Source: Apostichopus japonicus (Eukaryota > Echinodermata > Holothuroidea > Aspidochirotida > Stichopodidae). From it: a stretch of DNA of 64,000 nt. Position 1 is the first letter of the stretch. Every line of letters begins with the position of its first letter. The DNA is taken from positions 19,900,898 through 19,964,897 of the forward strand of contig NC_092577.1 of NCBI RefSeq assembly GCF_037975245.1, in the 5' to 3' direction. Position numbers and translations under genes: made by a program. The notes under the pieces are model-generated. The model worked only from the letters and a program-made list of their open reading frames with translations. It did no database searches and was not told the origin of the DNA. Shown here piece by piece: positions 32,459-43,135 of this stretch.

Positions 32459-34240
32459 AGATGGCAACTGCCCTGTTAAGTTGCCCTTGCCTTTTCTTGA
32501 GCCTTGACGTCCACCCTTGATTTGTTTACCATTCAGCATCTTTGTAGGCGGTGGTACTGTCAATAGATCATAGAGAAATCTCTGATGAACTGACGGTAGT
32601 ACCCTACCAGGCCAAGCACATGCCTTACCTCCCCGACAGACTTTAGCCTCGTTTCTTTGGGATGAAGGACTGCCTTAGTATCCTCTGGGTCTGCTCGATA
32701 ACCATGGGCATTTTGATGCTCTCAGTTTCAGCCTTCAATCTCTGTAACACTGCTTGGAGCCGTGTTCAGGTGTTCCTCATGTGTATCACTGATGACCAGT
32801 ATATCATCTAGGTAGGTGTAACAAATTTCACCATTCATGTCTTCCAAACACAATTCCATATCTCTGCTGCTGGGGCATTCACCAGACCAAAGGGTATACT
32901 CACTCATTCATAAATCCCCCATGGAATAATGAAGGGCCTTACCTTGGTCAAGGGTCGAGAACCAGTGATTACCTCCAAGGCCACTCAGGACATCATTGAT
33001 CTTGGGAATGGGTTGCCTGTCAGGTATCGTCTTTGCATTGAGAGCCCTATAATCTATGCGAAGGGTCTGTATAAGGGTCTGGGAATATAATTCTACTTCT
33101 CAATAGGCTGTTGGTCTTTCAGTCTGATCTCCATCTGTAAATCCAAGCAACCCATGGCATTCTCACTTTGTGAGAACACTGCTGATTCCTCCCCTCAACA
33201 CCAGCAAGCCTTTTGGCATTGTTCCTCATTCAGGTGACTCAAGTCCACTGGAGGGTCCCATGTCATACTGTTGTTACTGCTTATACCCTGTTTGGTTTGG
33301 ACTTGGACATTGTTGACAGTAGCCCTCCTCATTTAGGTTTCCAATGGTACAACTGACTTAAGCAGTTCAACCCTTCCTAGGCAGACTTTACCTCCAAGGA
33401 ATATATCAGATTCGGAGGGGTTTGACACTGGAACTATACATCTCGAGAAGGATCCGTTTGTGAGATTGACAACACCCTCCTCGATCTGCAATTGCGGCTG
33501 CCACTGCTGTAATGGATCTGGGACAAACAATGCACTTATTCCTTGTTCAAGCCATCCTGCATGAACCACACACATAACATTCACAGTGGATTTCTTTGAA
33601 ATTTTGCTTCCTTTCTTTCCAGACTTCACAGCTCCGAAAGCCCCATCGTTTAGATCCGCATTCTTGATCAGGTTCACCAGGGCCTTGGCCTTTTGGTTAG
33701 TTAGGACCCCATTCGATGCCATGCAAAGGGGTGGCAGTTACTTGGTTATCATTTCTGGAATGACCATCTTGCAGGTAATATGAAATAACATTGAACCCAA
33801 ACAATGGCTCTGAAACAGTGTCCTCGAGTACAAGTGCGGGCACTTGTACTCCATCATCATCTCCTGGAAAGGTTAAATACAGTTTCTCTCCATCCCGAAG
33901 AAGCTCCTCTAGAGGTCTGATCCTTAGGTGAGGTAGGTTCTCCCTAAGCCAACCGCCTGGTACAAGGGACACTTGAGAGCCTGTGTCCCACAATACGGTT
34001 GTCTTTACATCGTTGAGGGTGCACGTCGGTATGCACTTTTCACCAACTAACTTATTCACTCTGCTTCTCATCTTGGGGTTCAATGTACCCCCAATAACAC
34101 TGCAAGCTATTACCCTGTGGGACTGACCAGAATCGGTCCCCCTCTGTCCCACTAGAGGGACCCTGGCCAGTTTCCCTGACCCAATGATCGACACCCTCTG
34201 GCAAAGTGGTTGATGCCAACCACATTTGAAACAGTGTCTG
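32459..34240 (-). pseudogene. Gypsy element 1 protease and reverse transcriptase half
   Basis: Reading on minus: a CCHC-like knuckle near 34205-34240, with HCFKCG followed after a one-base slip by HFARGC; an aspartic protease at 33697-34194 with VLWDTGSQVSLV (active-site DTG); a poorly preserved stretch to 33330; and RT pieces with PFGLVNAPA near 32890 and YTYLDDILVI near 32800-32820 (catalytic Asp pair). RT ends at the LINE TSD at 32458 and continues at 22342. Multiple frameshifts and stops are present. Typical Ty3/gypsy order, inactive. Confidence 0.8.
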
Positions 34241-34639
34241 CATCTGTCCCTAATGCCCTCAGATCGGCAGGCTTCACATCCTCTGGGTCGTCGTACAAAT
34301 TCACCAAATCTAGGCTTTCTGTCCCTGATGTCTCTCTCAGCTAGGACTGCTTTTAATGCTTTGACTTCAGACTTAAGCTCTACAACTTCATCATACAGCT
34401 TTCCCTTGTGAGGCTGTACCTTGTCTTTCAGCTCGGTCTTTGGTGCCTCGAGTGTTGTGTCAGCATTCCCTGTTGACTGTACACTATGTACTCGTCTTCA
34501 GTTTGCCCTGTCTTTCCTGCTGTTGTTTGGCTACCTTTCTCACCTTTTCCAAGATTTCCTCATCTGTCACATGATTACTCTGTGTGATTTGTTGAACCTG
34601 CCATTTAAGGTGATCGTTGTTTATTACAGTGGTGACAGC

Positions 34640-35160
34640 ATGAATAAAAGAGCATGAACTTGTTTAGCCTCATAGGTCTCTGTTGCTCCAACTTCTTGCG
34701 ATGCAAAGAGGGTTTTTTGTTTGAGATCGAGAGCCCTCAACAGACAATCCTATGGAGATTCCTTTGGACCTTAAGCTTCGTGAGTTGGACATACATTTCT
34801 GTGGCATCTCGTTCCTGGTAATGAGCACGAAGGATTTTTCTGACATCTCTTTTGCCTTCCAGATAGCTTCGTAAGAGGAGCCCTGGGGTAACTGCATTTA
34901 TTAACCGCAATAATAACGTGTAGGTCTCCATATCCCCTCTCCTTGGCACGCTCAATCTGGCGGATAAGGATACTGTATGACAGTGACTCTTTCTCACCTT
35001 TTTCTGTGATTTGTCCATAAACCTTCAATACCTTTACAGAACCCAGTGGTTTACTCTGGACAGAAGAATGAGCTTGACTGTCTTGGTTTGCAAGTCTTCC
35101 TTCTAATTCTGTGATCTTGGTTTGGTAGGTTACTTCGAGAGTTGTCAACTTCATTCTACA
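34640..35160 (-). pseudogene. Gypsy element 1 gag fragment (capsid-like)
   Basis: On minus the frame starts MKLTTLEVTYQTKITELEGR, likely coiled coil, at 35154, and then has SYSILIRQIERAKERGYGD. After a frameshift near 34930 the capsid-like part TLLLRLINAVTPGLLLRSYL and KILRAHYQERDATEMYVQL appears, followed in another frame by ALDLKQKTLFASQE near 34700. From memory this pattern resembles the PNMA-type gag capsid family. Gag forms the particle that packages element RNA. Frameshifts make it non-functional. Confidence 0.7.
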
Positions 35161-35163
35161 ACC

Positions 35164-35187
35164 CTATCCGGCTGGTGCCTCCAAATT
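35164..35187 (-). promoter_or_regulatory. Candidate primer-binding site of gypsy element 1
   Basis: Immediately inside the 5' LTR, the minus strand reads TTTGGAGGCACCAGCCGGAT. TGG start and position fit a tRNA-primed PBS. I cannot assign the tRNA with certainty. Confidence 0.55.
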
Positions 35188-35404
35188 TGTTACCCCGGGT
35201 ACCATAGGTTAGGAGTACTTCCGGGCTGGTTCGCTTTAGGGCTGCAGAAAGGAGACAGCTCAATTGGCAGATAGCAAGCGCCTGTGAACGTACGTTCCTA
35301 CACAGGTACGCATTAACACATGTAGTGTGCGTTTAAGTGCTGGTTATTTATATGGAACGCCAATTTGATCATTTTTGTAGGGGTAGCTACTTTTCCGCGC
35401 AACA
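35188..35404 (-). repeat. 5' LTR of gypsy element 1
   Basis: 217 bp on minus from TGTTGCGCGGAAAA (35404) to ...GGGGTAACA (35188), with TGTT and AACA tips. The outer 110 bp match the 3' LTR at 19330-19444. No matching TSD was identified beside the two LTRs. Confidence 0.75.
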
Positions 35405-35490
35405 GTAGTAACGTCTCAATACGAATCGAACCAGTCGAACCAGTTCTTTCAATCATTAATTGAATTGTAATACCAGCTAACATTTAATAG
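35405..35490. other. Short spacer between gypsy element 1 and the next LINE
   Basis: 86 bp with no recognised content, other than AATCGAACCAGTCGAACCAGT-like short repetition near 35421-35440. Confidence 0.5.
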
Positions 35491-35513
35491 TTGGATAGTT
35501 GGTAGTTGGCTTT

Positions 35514-36517
35514 GGGGGATGCTCGCTAGATCGAAGGTCCGCTAGATCGAATAAATAGGGTCCGCTAGACCGAAGGGTCCGCTAGACCGAAGGGTCCGCT
35601 AGACCGAAGGGTCCGCTAGACCGAAGGGTCCGCTAGACCGAAGGGTCCGCTAGACCGAAGGGTCCGCTAGACCGAAGGGTCCGCTAGACCGAAGGGTCCG
35701 CTAGACCGAAGGGTCCGCTAGACCGAAGGGTCCGCTAGACCGAAGGGTCCGCTAGACCGAAGGGTCCGCTAGACCGAAGGGTCCGCTAGACCGAAGGGTC
35801 CGCTAGACCGAAGGGTCCGCTAGACCGAAGGGTCCGCTAGACCGAAGGGTCCGCTAGACCGAAGGGTCCGCTAGACCGAAGGGTCCGCTAGACCGAAGGG
35901 TCCGCTAGACCGAAGGGTCCGCTAGACCGAAGGGTCCGCTAGACCGAAGGGTCCGCTAGACCGAAGGGTCCGCTAGACCGAAGGGTCCGCTAGACCGAAG
36001 GGTCCGCTAGACCGAAGGGTCCGCTAGACCGAAGGGTCCGCTAGACCGAAGGGTCCGCTAGACCGAAGGGTCCGCTAGACCGAAGGGTCCGCTAGACCGA
36101 AGGGTCCGCTAGACCGAAGGGTCCGCTAGACCGAAGGGTCCGCTAGACCGAAGGGTCCGCTAGACCGAAGGGTCCGCTAGACCGAAGGGTCCGCTAGACC
36201 GAAGGGTCCGCTAGACCGAAGGGTCCGCTAGACCGAAGGGTCCGCTAGACCGAAGGGTCCGCTAGACCGAAGGGTCCGCTAGACCGAAGGGTCCGCTAGA
36301 CCGAAGGGTCCGCTAGACCGAAGGGTCCGCTAGACCGAAGGGTCCGCTAGACCGAAGGGTCCGCTAGACCGAAGGGTCCGCTAGACCGAAGGGTCCGCTA
36401 GACCGAAGGGTCCGCTAGACCGAAGGGTCCGCTAGACCGAAGGGTCCGCTAGACCGAAGGGTCCGCTAGACCGAAAGGTCCGCTAGAAAGGCTATGTGGG
36501 GTGCCTTTACCGCTGCA
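35514..36517. repeat. Left TIR of the MULE: 17-bp satellite array
   Basis: The unit CTAGACCGAAGGGTCCG repeats about 55 times with almost no variation. The outermost units (35522-35570) are variant, with CTAGATCGAA and an extra AATAAATA. The last unit (36465-36485) has AAAGGTCCG. The array ends in a unique block, AGAAAGGCTATGTGGGGTGC and onward, to about 36517, which is inverted at the right end. Confidence 0.95.
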
Positions 36518-36779
36518 AATGGCCGTGTGATATTTCGTTCGCTCATACCTCCATTCGAGGTCGAGAAGCTTTAGTTGAACCGACAGACAGTGTTTCTCTG
36601 ACATACATACATACCTTTGTACATACAAGTCAACGTAAAATGCATACTCAAATGTAAACAATGCATCGCTCAGTTATTGTAGCACCATCCATTTGTATAT
36701 AGATCATTGGTGTTTATCAGCGTCCTTCGACGAATTTGCCGTTGAGTTAACTGTGTTGTTTCGTTACGACTTGTGTATA

Positions 36780-38300
36780 CTGTATGCAAAGGCGGATCCA
36801 GGAATTTGAAGAGGGGGGGTCCATATTTGGTTGGACCGTCTATCTAAGCGTATATAGCCCCACCATGGTTGGGGCGAAGCGTACAAGAAATTTTTGAGCT
36901 TTAGGACACCCCCAGATGGCAGAAATGGCACTCAAATTCCTTCAATACAACCATCCGAACTATGTCATTTCTACAAATTATATTCATTTAACCTGATCGT
37001 TACGATCTAGGAAACAGACCTCACTCAACCCTTATAAGAAACTATCATAGCTTGTACACGTTTTTTTAGAAATTTAAAAACTTTGCCTGACAACCCTTCG
37101 GAAGGAAGCTCCCTCCCCGGAGCCCCTTCCCATGTGTAAGGAGGATTTATGATAATATCATACATGATTTTTGACGGTTAGATGGCACAATATATTGACA
37201 CCGCATAACCAGGCGCGGTTCTAGGGGCCGCAGTTTGGGGAAGGGGGGGGGACTAAAAGTTGATCTCTGATCTTACAAGTGACAATCCCGGAGTGCATGT
37301 GGAGGGGCGTACACGCGACAATTTTCAATTTTTTTTTGGGTTGGGGGGGGGGTCAATTCATTTTGAGACCGACTAGCTTCTTTGAGACCGACTTTTACTG
37401 ACGTGGCCTCAGCAGATGGAAGCTAGGGAGAATATAATGTGCGCGCGAAAATTTTGCTTTTTCTTATTGGAAACTAGTGGAGTTTTAGTGAGCTTGTAAC
37501 TGAAGGTTGATGAAGTCGGCGCCACTGGTTGGAGACCGACTTTAATCGCTTGGTGACCGACTTCTGATTTGAATGGGGTCTCCCCCACCCCGCCCCCACA
37601 ACCCCGTATTTACACCCCTGTCAGCACTTGCCGACGTGCAACGAGCGCCGGAGGCGCGAGTTAACTATAGTCCGGGGGCATGTTCCCCAGGGAAATTTTG
37701 GTATTTTAGACGCCAAATGACGCAATCTAATGTATTTGTAGAGAGTAATTTTCAAGCACTTTCGGAACCAGTTTCAGAGTGAATCGAATTGAAACAGTCA
37801 CACAAAACAGAATGTAAACAAATAATCTTTTAACAATAACCTTATATGTTTCATATTTTTGGAGGGCTGAGAAAAACTTAGAACCGCGCCTGCACATAGC
37901 AGGACAACAACGAGAAGCAGTATATGGTAAGGGGCGCGAAGGGCGGGAATAACTGTGAATTATATGTCCAATCTTTGGATTATGAACTGATGATCGACAT
38001 TATCATAGACTATACCTATGTTTGTGCGTAAAAATATTTTCTATAAGGGCAACTATTGGGGGGGGGGGAGCTAAACATACCTTTTGCAAATGTTTTGTTG
38101 GGAAACTTCCAATGTTTTGTGAAGAGATTCACGAAGTTCGTCGGTTGTCACTCGAACGAGCATTTGCTGCAGCTTTGCTTTATAATAACATAGTCACTTA
38201 GGCCCCCAAATAGTGTCCCCCACACACTTATATCTCAAAAGGGGGTTCCGGACTCCCTGGACCACCCCTCCCCCCTCTGGATCCGCCCTTGCTGTATGTG
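36780..38300. mobile_element. hAT-type non-autonomous element inside the MULE
   Basis: TIRs are CAAAGGCGGATCCAGG (from about 36787) and CTCTGGATCCGCCCTTG (ending about 38291). CTGTATG occurs just outside both ends, so an 8-bp TSD of the form ACTGTATG/CTGTATGT is offset by one base. About 1.5 kb, no transposase, G-rich next to the TIR. A second element at 37210-37892 is nested within it. Confidence 0.78.
37202..37900. mobile_element. Nested hAT-type non-autonomous element (level 4)
   Basis: TIRs CAGGCGCGGTTCTAGG (from 37210) and CTTAGAACCGCGCCTG (ending 37892) bound about 683 bp. Flanks CGCATAAC (37202-37209) and CACATAGC (37893-37900) match at 6 of 8 bases, as an aged 8-bp TSD would. It lies in the hAT-type element at 36787-38291, in the MULE, in the LINE. 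Confidence 0.8.
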
Positions 38301-38740
38301 AGTTGCACCTTACAACGTTACTTCGTTGTCTGCGTACTACGTGTCCAAACGTTCACGAAACGGAAAAAAATGGTGTTAACTTTGTGGGCCGGTCTGTAGT
38401 GATTATTGTTTTGAGCAATCTATTGAAATAGGACATAATATTTCGTTGATGAAACTATTTCTTTGACGAAACATTTCTTTTGAAAGTATTTTTATTTGTT
38501 TTGGATAAATTTAATTTTTGCGGTGATGGCCGCCCATAGTCCGCCACACCTGATTCAGTCCGACCTATTTTTAGATATCATATCTTGGAACATGTCTACC
38601 AAACTTCCGGTCCTTTCTTCAGTGTTCATTTCGGCTTCGGCGTCTCGGCGATACCAGAGAGCTAAAACACAACTGTGTTTATCATTCGATATATTGACGC
38701 GCTGAAACAACCATTACATTACCAACTCATTATTGTCAAA

Positions 38741-40177
38741 ATGGCTTACTTAGCACAGGGCTCCCGAGGACGAGGCAAAGTTCTCATTGATGAGGGTTTC
38801 AAGTATCAAAAAAACAAGGCAACTAACACATCCTTTCTGTGGAAATGCTGGCGTAAATCGTGTTCCGCCAAACTAAAATCGAATGTTTTTGAACTGGATG
38901 CCCCTCAACCCGGAATCGTGATTATTGAGAAGGGGATGCACAACCACGAAGCAGATGACGAAGTAATACAGCGGGCTGCCTTCGTCAATGGTGTCAAACA
39001 GCGTATATCGGAGGACCCAACAAGGCCCATAAAAAGAGTCTACGATAATCATGTCGCAAACGCACACAGAGTCGTCGCCAGGCAGGGAGGAGGTGACCGG
39101 CCACCAGTGGTTCCAGACTTCGGATCTGTCCGGACACAGCTGGCTCGCTCAAGGGCTGCCTACATACCACCCGTCCCCCATAGCGTAGAAGATGTCATCA
39201 TCGATGACGTATGGAAGGAAACGTGGCGGGGACAGAGATTAGTGCTCCACCAGGACAATGAATGGGGGTTCATCATTTTCGCTACACGGAGGAACATAGA
39301 GGCGATGGTGCGATGCAGACAACTCTATGTCGACTCTACGTTCAGAACATCACCAGCCCCCTACGCACAAATTTTCAACGTGCTCGGTGATTTCCATGGA
39401 AGAGTCCTCCCTTTCGTCACCGCGTTCATGGCTCATCGAACCGTCGGCCACTATCGTCAAGTGATTCGCAGGATTAAGCGAGCGGTGCTCAGGTACTGTG
39501 AGAGAGACTGGCAGCCAGATGCAGTAGTGATGGACTTCGAGCAGGCCCTCATCACGGCTGTAGAAACGGAGCTTCCTCTGGCAAGGCTGGAAGGATGCTA
39601 TTTTCATTTTAATCAGGCACTATGGCGTCACATCCAGGAGTTGGGTTTGGTCCGTGGTTATAGGGACGACGACGAACTGCGAACCCTGCTGCGACAAGTA
39701 ATGGCCCTGGGCTTCCTGCCAACAGCACTTGTGAGGAACAACTTCCGCCTACTCCGGACTTCTCGTCATACGCGAACATTGATTCGTCGGTATCCCTCAG
39801 TTATGGACTTTCTAACCTATGTCCAGAACACATACGTAGACGGTAACTTCCGTATTCCCATGTGGAATGTGTTCGAGAGAAACATGAGCTGTAGGACTAA
39901 CAACAACGCCGAATCGTTCCACCAGGCGTGGAACAGGAGGGTCGGTGTTCGCCACCCGAACCTGTGGATGGCGATACGGCACCTGAAGGATCTCCAAGCG
40001 GCAACGGAGAGTGGAATACGGGCGATGCAGCGAGGTACCGGTCAGCCGACTAGACGGGCCCGTCGTTGGCGCTCACTCGAGGATCGCCTAGTGAACCTCA
40101 AGGGAGAGTACACGCGAGGAGACCGATCCCTGGAAGAATACTGGCGCGCGGTTGCTCATGTCGTTCACCACTTCTAA
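38741..40177 (+). CDS. MULE transposase with FLYWCH zinc finger
   Basis: 478-residue open frame from ATG at 38741; the in-frame sequence upstream has no better start. Residues about 10-75 form a FLYWCH-type zinc finger: GFKYQKNK, WKCWRKSC supplying cysteines, and MHNHEA supplying histidines. Such fingers bind DNA in MULE and host proteins. A MULE (DDE) domain follows with LYVDSTFRTSPAPYAQIFN (first Asp, about 210), AVVMDFEQA (second Asp, about 268), GCYFHFNQALWRHIQ (the C/H block, about 290) and NNNAESFHQAWN (candidate Glu, about 388). It ends in a basic C-terminal tail. No stop or frameshift is present, so the protein could be active. It presumably binds the satellite TIRs (inference). Confidence 0.9.
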   Translation: MAYLAQGSRGRGKVLIDEGFKYQKNKATNTSFLWKCWRKSCSAKLKSNVFELDAPQPGIVIIEKGMHNHEADDEVIQRAAFVNGVKQRISEDPTRPIKRVYDNHVANAHRVVARQGGGDRPPVVPDFGSVRTQLARSRAAYIPPVPHSVEDVIIDDVWKETWRGQRLVLHQDNEWGFIIFATRRNIEAMVRCRQLYVDSTFRTSPAPYAQIFNVLGDFHGRVLPFVTAFMAHRTVGHYRQVIRRIKRAVLRYCERDWQPDAVVMDFEQALITAVETELPLARLEGCYFHFNQALWRHIQELGLVRGYRDDDELRTLLRQVMALGFLPTALVRNNFRLLRTSRHTRTLIRRYPSVMDFLTYVQNTYVDGNFRIPMWNVFERNMSCRTNNNAESFHQAWNRRVGVRHPNLWMAIRHLKDLQAATESGIRAMQRGTGQPTRRARRWRSLEDRLVNLKGEYTRGDRSLEEYWRAVAHVVHHF

Positions 40178-40179
40178 AG

Positions 40180-42375
40180 TAGTGGTAGATGGCAGACTCC
40201 TGTGTCGAGATCCCAGCTGACCATTTTTTTTTTGGTTCTTGTTTTTCTATGAGGAACTCAGTGCTATCTTTAATTCAAAACAAAAACAAAAAAAGATATA
40301 TCTTTAAGAGTGACATATCTTTTTTTTTATATCTTTAAAAAAAGAAAAAAAGAAGAAGATATAAACAAAAATAGATTAAAAAAAAAATAGAAAAAAGGGG
40401 AAAAAAGATATAAAATATCTTTAAAAAAAAAGGGGTGTATGGAGTGTTCAGGGAGGAGTGGTTCCTCTGGCAGGTGAGCATGCCGTTTCCCTCGGGGATA
40501 GCTCACCGGTCATTGGTCTCCACCTGACACTCAGCTCTCACCTGTGGCTCCAGGAAGCTGTGCCATGCACAGCGGACACACCCCGGTAAACCGCCTCGGC
40601 TGGCGGGCTGAACCAGGTGAGGGTAACTGGAGATATTATATATTCTTATTATATCGGACCTTCCGTTCTTGAGATATTTGGGTTTAAATTGAAAAACACG
40701 ACCCTTGTGCGCCACACTACGCCACATGGGGCGTCCGTCGTCCACGGGCGCATCATTCGTGAAAGACCTCAAATTGGTCTATTCAACGCTGGAGAGATTT
40801 ATCGGATAGCCATTTGCTATTCCTAGAATTAGGGGTACGAAAGTTGGCCCATAGAAAATATATGATAGCCTATATACGCTTACACAAAATGCGCGACATT
40901 TTGATATGCGCCAATCGAAATCGTGTAGACTTTTTGGCCTGCCGGACCTCCCACATCGTCGAATAATAGCTAGTTCGAAAGGAAATCTTCTTTTCTTACG
41001 GGGCGTGCCCTCAAAGTTGCTAAAAATGGCCGACAAAAGTGATTATAGCCCCATGATTGGGACCCACCATAAAAACTGAGACATCGTTAAATAAAAAACA
41101 CCTATTTTTTCGGGGTCCAAACGCCATTCTATATAACTCCGGGTAGGAATGGGCTATGCCAGATATCTTTATGGCGTTGGAAAGAGCAATCGAACACATT
41201 TTTTGAGGTGGGCGTAGTGTGCGTCGTTTAGGCGCAGTGGCGTTTTGCGCGGGTCCATTTTTTTGCTATCTTAAGATTTATGTTTTAAAAAATTACATAT
41301 ATTTTGTCGATTTGTAAAAAAATCACAGGAATGGCCGATTTACCTCAGATTTGGGGGGTGGCACGTTGTAGGTCCCTCTATAGTCCAAAAAATATTGGTG
41401 ACCTTTGACCTACTTTCCCGGGTCACGTGATGAAAAAATAGGTAACTTTTGGGTTATTGTGCATGTCAAACTGACCAAACTCATACACATGATAGAGGGG
41501 ACCGAGGTCGGTCGAACGATACCGCCCACCCCATTACACCCCCTGGAGAGGGGGGGGGGAATTTTTGTATCGTACATCATGTACATTTACATAATGTACT
41601 ACATACATGTACATTAATGTTTACATCATGTCCATTATTGTGTACATCATGTTCACTATTTGGTACATCATGTTCATAATATTATTTAGGACACTTAGGT
41701 GGGTACATCATGTTCACTTTTGGGTTCAGCATGTGCATTATTCGGGTACATCATGTTCATGTGTCTTACCCCACCATAATCCACCCCTAAGAGGCCGGGG
41801 TGGGTCGGGGCGGTCCCAATCGGGTGGGTGGCGTGACCCGGGGTGGGGCTATCACCTGACCCAACCCGGAACAAAATGGCGCATGTCTAAAAATGGCGCC
41901 CATTGTGAATTAATTGGCGCCCCTATGCGTATTTAAATGGGGGGGCACATGTTGCGGGCCCTTATTGCGGGCCACTCCCTACAGGCCAGAGTCACCATCC
42001 GAGGCGGGATTTACTCCCAAGTACGAAATCTCGTCTGTGTGGCGCCCTATAGCGTCCCCAGTGATTAAATCGCCCCTATATTTTCAGGGATTGCTTTTGA
42101 TCGGCCTAAAGATCCCACCATTCGACTCCCCGTAGCCGAAAACCTATGGGAAAAATATTTCATTACTATTAGGGCTTGGGCGCCAGTGGTAATAAGGGCG
42201 CATCCCCATGGTGGAGAATGTGCGCCATGTCGTGCGCCCGTACGCTTGGCACAGTCCGACTCAGAATTTAATGCTGAGTAACATGCAAAAAACACCATCT
42301 TACTAGCATGTCGCATTTTCGAGTTATGGGCGAAAAATGGATTTTGGCGAAATGGGGGCGCACTCTTGTTTTTTA
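40180..42375. other. MULE 3' internal region, non-coding
   Basis: A purine- and A-rich low-complexity stretch (40225-40435) is followed by unique sequence with no recognised domain. G-rich segments and the minisatellite at 41580-41765 are the only structure. It may be captured DNA, as MULEs often carry host fragments, but I recognise none. Confidence 0.45.
41575..41765. repeat. Degenerate minisatellite (GTACATCATGTTCA-like)
   Basis: About ten loosely spaced copies of a GTACATCATGTTCA-type unit, 15-25 bases apart. Open in one frame but with no coding signature. Confidence 0.75.
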
Positions 42376-42931
42376 TGCAGCGGTAAAGGCACCCCACATA
42401 GCCTTTCTAGCGGACGTTTCGATCTAGCGGACGTTTCGATCTAGCGGACGTTTCGATCTAGCGGACGTTTCGATCTAGCGGACGTTTCGATCTAGCGGAC
42501 GTTTCGATCTAGCGGACGTTTCGATCTAGCGGACGTTTCGATCTAGCGGACGTTTCGATCTAGCGGACGTTTCGATCTAGCGGACGTTTCGATCTAGCGG
42601 ACGTTTCGATCTAGCGGACGTTTCGATCTAGCGGACGTTTCGATCTAGCGGACGTTTCGATCTAGCGGACGTTTCGATCTAGCGGACGTTTCGATCTAGC
42701 GGACGTTTCGATCTAGCGGACGTTTCGATCTAGCGGACGTTTCGATCTAGCGGACGTTTCGATCTAGCGGACGTTTCGATCTAGCGGACGTTTCGATCTA
42801 GCGGACGTTTCGGTCTAGCGGACGTTTCGGTCTAGCGGACGTTTCGATCTAGCGGACGTTTCGGTCTAGCGGACGTTTCGGTCTAGCGGACGCTTCGGTC
42901 TAGCGGAACTTCGGTCTAGCGGACCCCGCTC
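42376..42931. repeat. Right TIR of the MULE: 17-bp satellite array, inverted
   Basis: The unit TCTAGCGGACGTTTCGA repeats about 30 times from about 42411 to 42925. In reverse complement it is CTAGATCGAAACGTCCG, differing from the left-end unit at three or four positions. The last units toward 42925 switch to TTTCGGTCTAG, CTTCGGTCTAG and ACTTCGGTCTAG, closer to the left-end type. The inner edge (42376-42413) mirrors the left inner block. Confidence 0.95.
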
Positions 42932-43135
42932 GTTGGCTTTCGTGGAGTGCGGACGTGTTCGCTGTCGCTCTATATTTGCTATAGCTATTATTATTATATT
43001 GTACTGTATTGTACTTCCCGCCAGGCGGGCGTGTTCATTTCTGTTAGTACGTGCGTGCGTGCTACAGGCGTTAAACTAAACTGTAAGTATTTTTGTTTTG
43101 TTTTGTTTGTTGCTCCTCCGTTGCCTTGCGGTATC

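Larger units (their letters stand above)
19251..35404 (-). mobile_element. Ty3/gypsy element 1, split by a 10-kb nested block
   Basis: About 6 kb of gypsy sequence lies in two halves, 32459-35404 (LTR, PBS, gag, protease, RT) and 19251-22342 (RNase H, integrase, PPT, LTR). Deleting 22343-32458, which begins and ends at a 14-bp TSD, restores a continuous RT-to-RNase H reading on minus, so the two halves are one element. Both LTRs share about 110 bp ending in TTTTCCGCGCAACA on plus. The left LTR differs from the right one in its remaining part. Many stops and frameshifts show it is dead. Confidence 0.85.
35505..42940 (+). mobile_element. Mutator-like (MULE) transposon with satellite TIRs and 9-bp TSD
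   Basis: The 7418-bp body (35514-42931) is flanked by GTTGGCTTT at 35505-35513 and 42932-42940, a perfect 9-bp TSD typical of Mutator. The outer parts of both ends are arrays of a 17-bp unit in opposite orientation. The inner TIR edge is a unique block of about 39 bp (36482-36517 against 42376-42413). It encodes a FLYWCH/MULE transposase and contains two nested hAT-type elements. Removing it restores LINE 5' UTR sequence. Confidence 0.92.

Noticed and set aside
19251-35404. Perfect TSD for gypsy element 1
   Set aside because: Flanks GTAGT on the right and AATAT-like sequence on the left do not match, and the outer 3' LTR is not alignable.
35514-36490. CRISPR-like array
   Set aside because: The units are contiguous with no spacers, the window is eukaryotic, and the array is mirrored at the other end of a MULE. 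It is satellite DNA in a TIR.
40225-40435. Poly(A)-like tail marking a retrotransposon end
   Set aside because: The tract is a mixed AAAGATATA low-complexity stretch inside the MULE with no element ending at it.
41405-41936. Overlapping Met/Tyr/Ile-rich and Cys-rich frames
   Set aside because: They arise from a GTACATCATGTTCA minisatellite and G-rich runs, with no domain.
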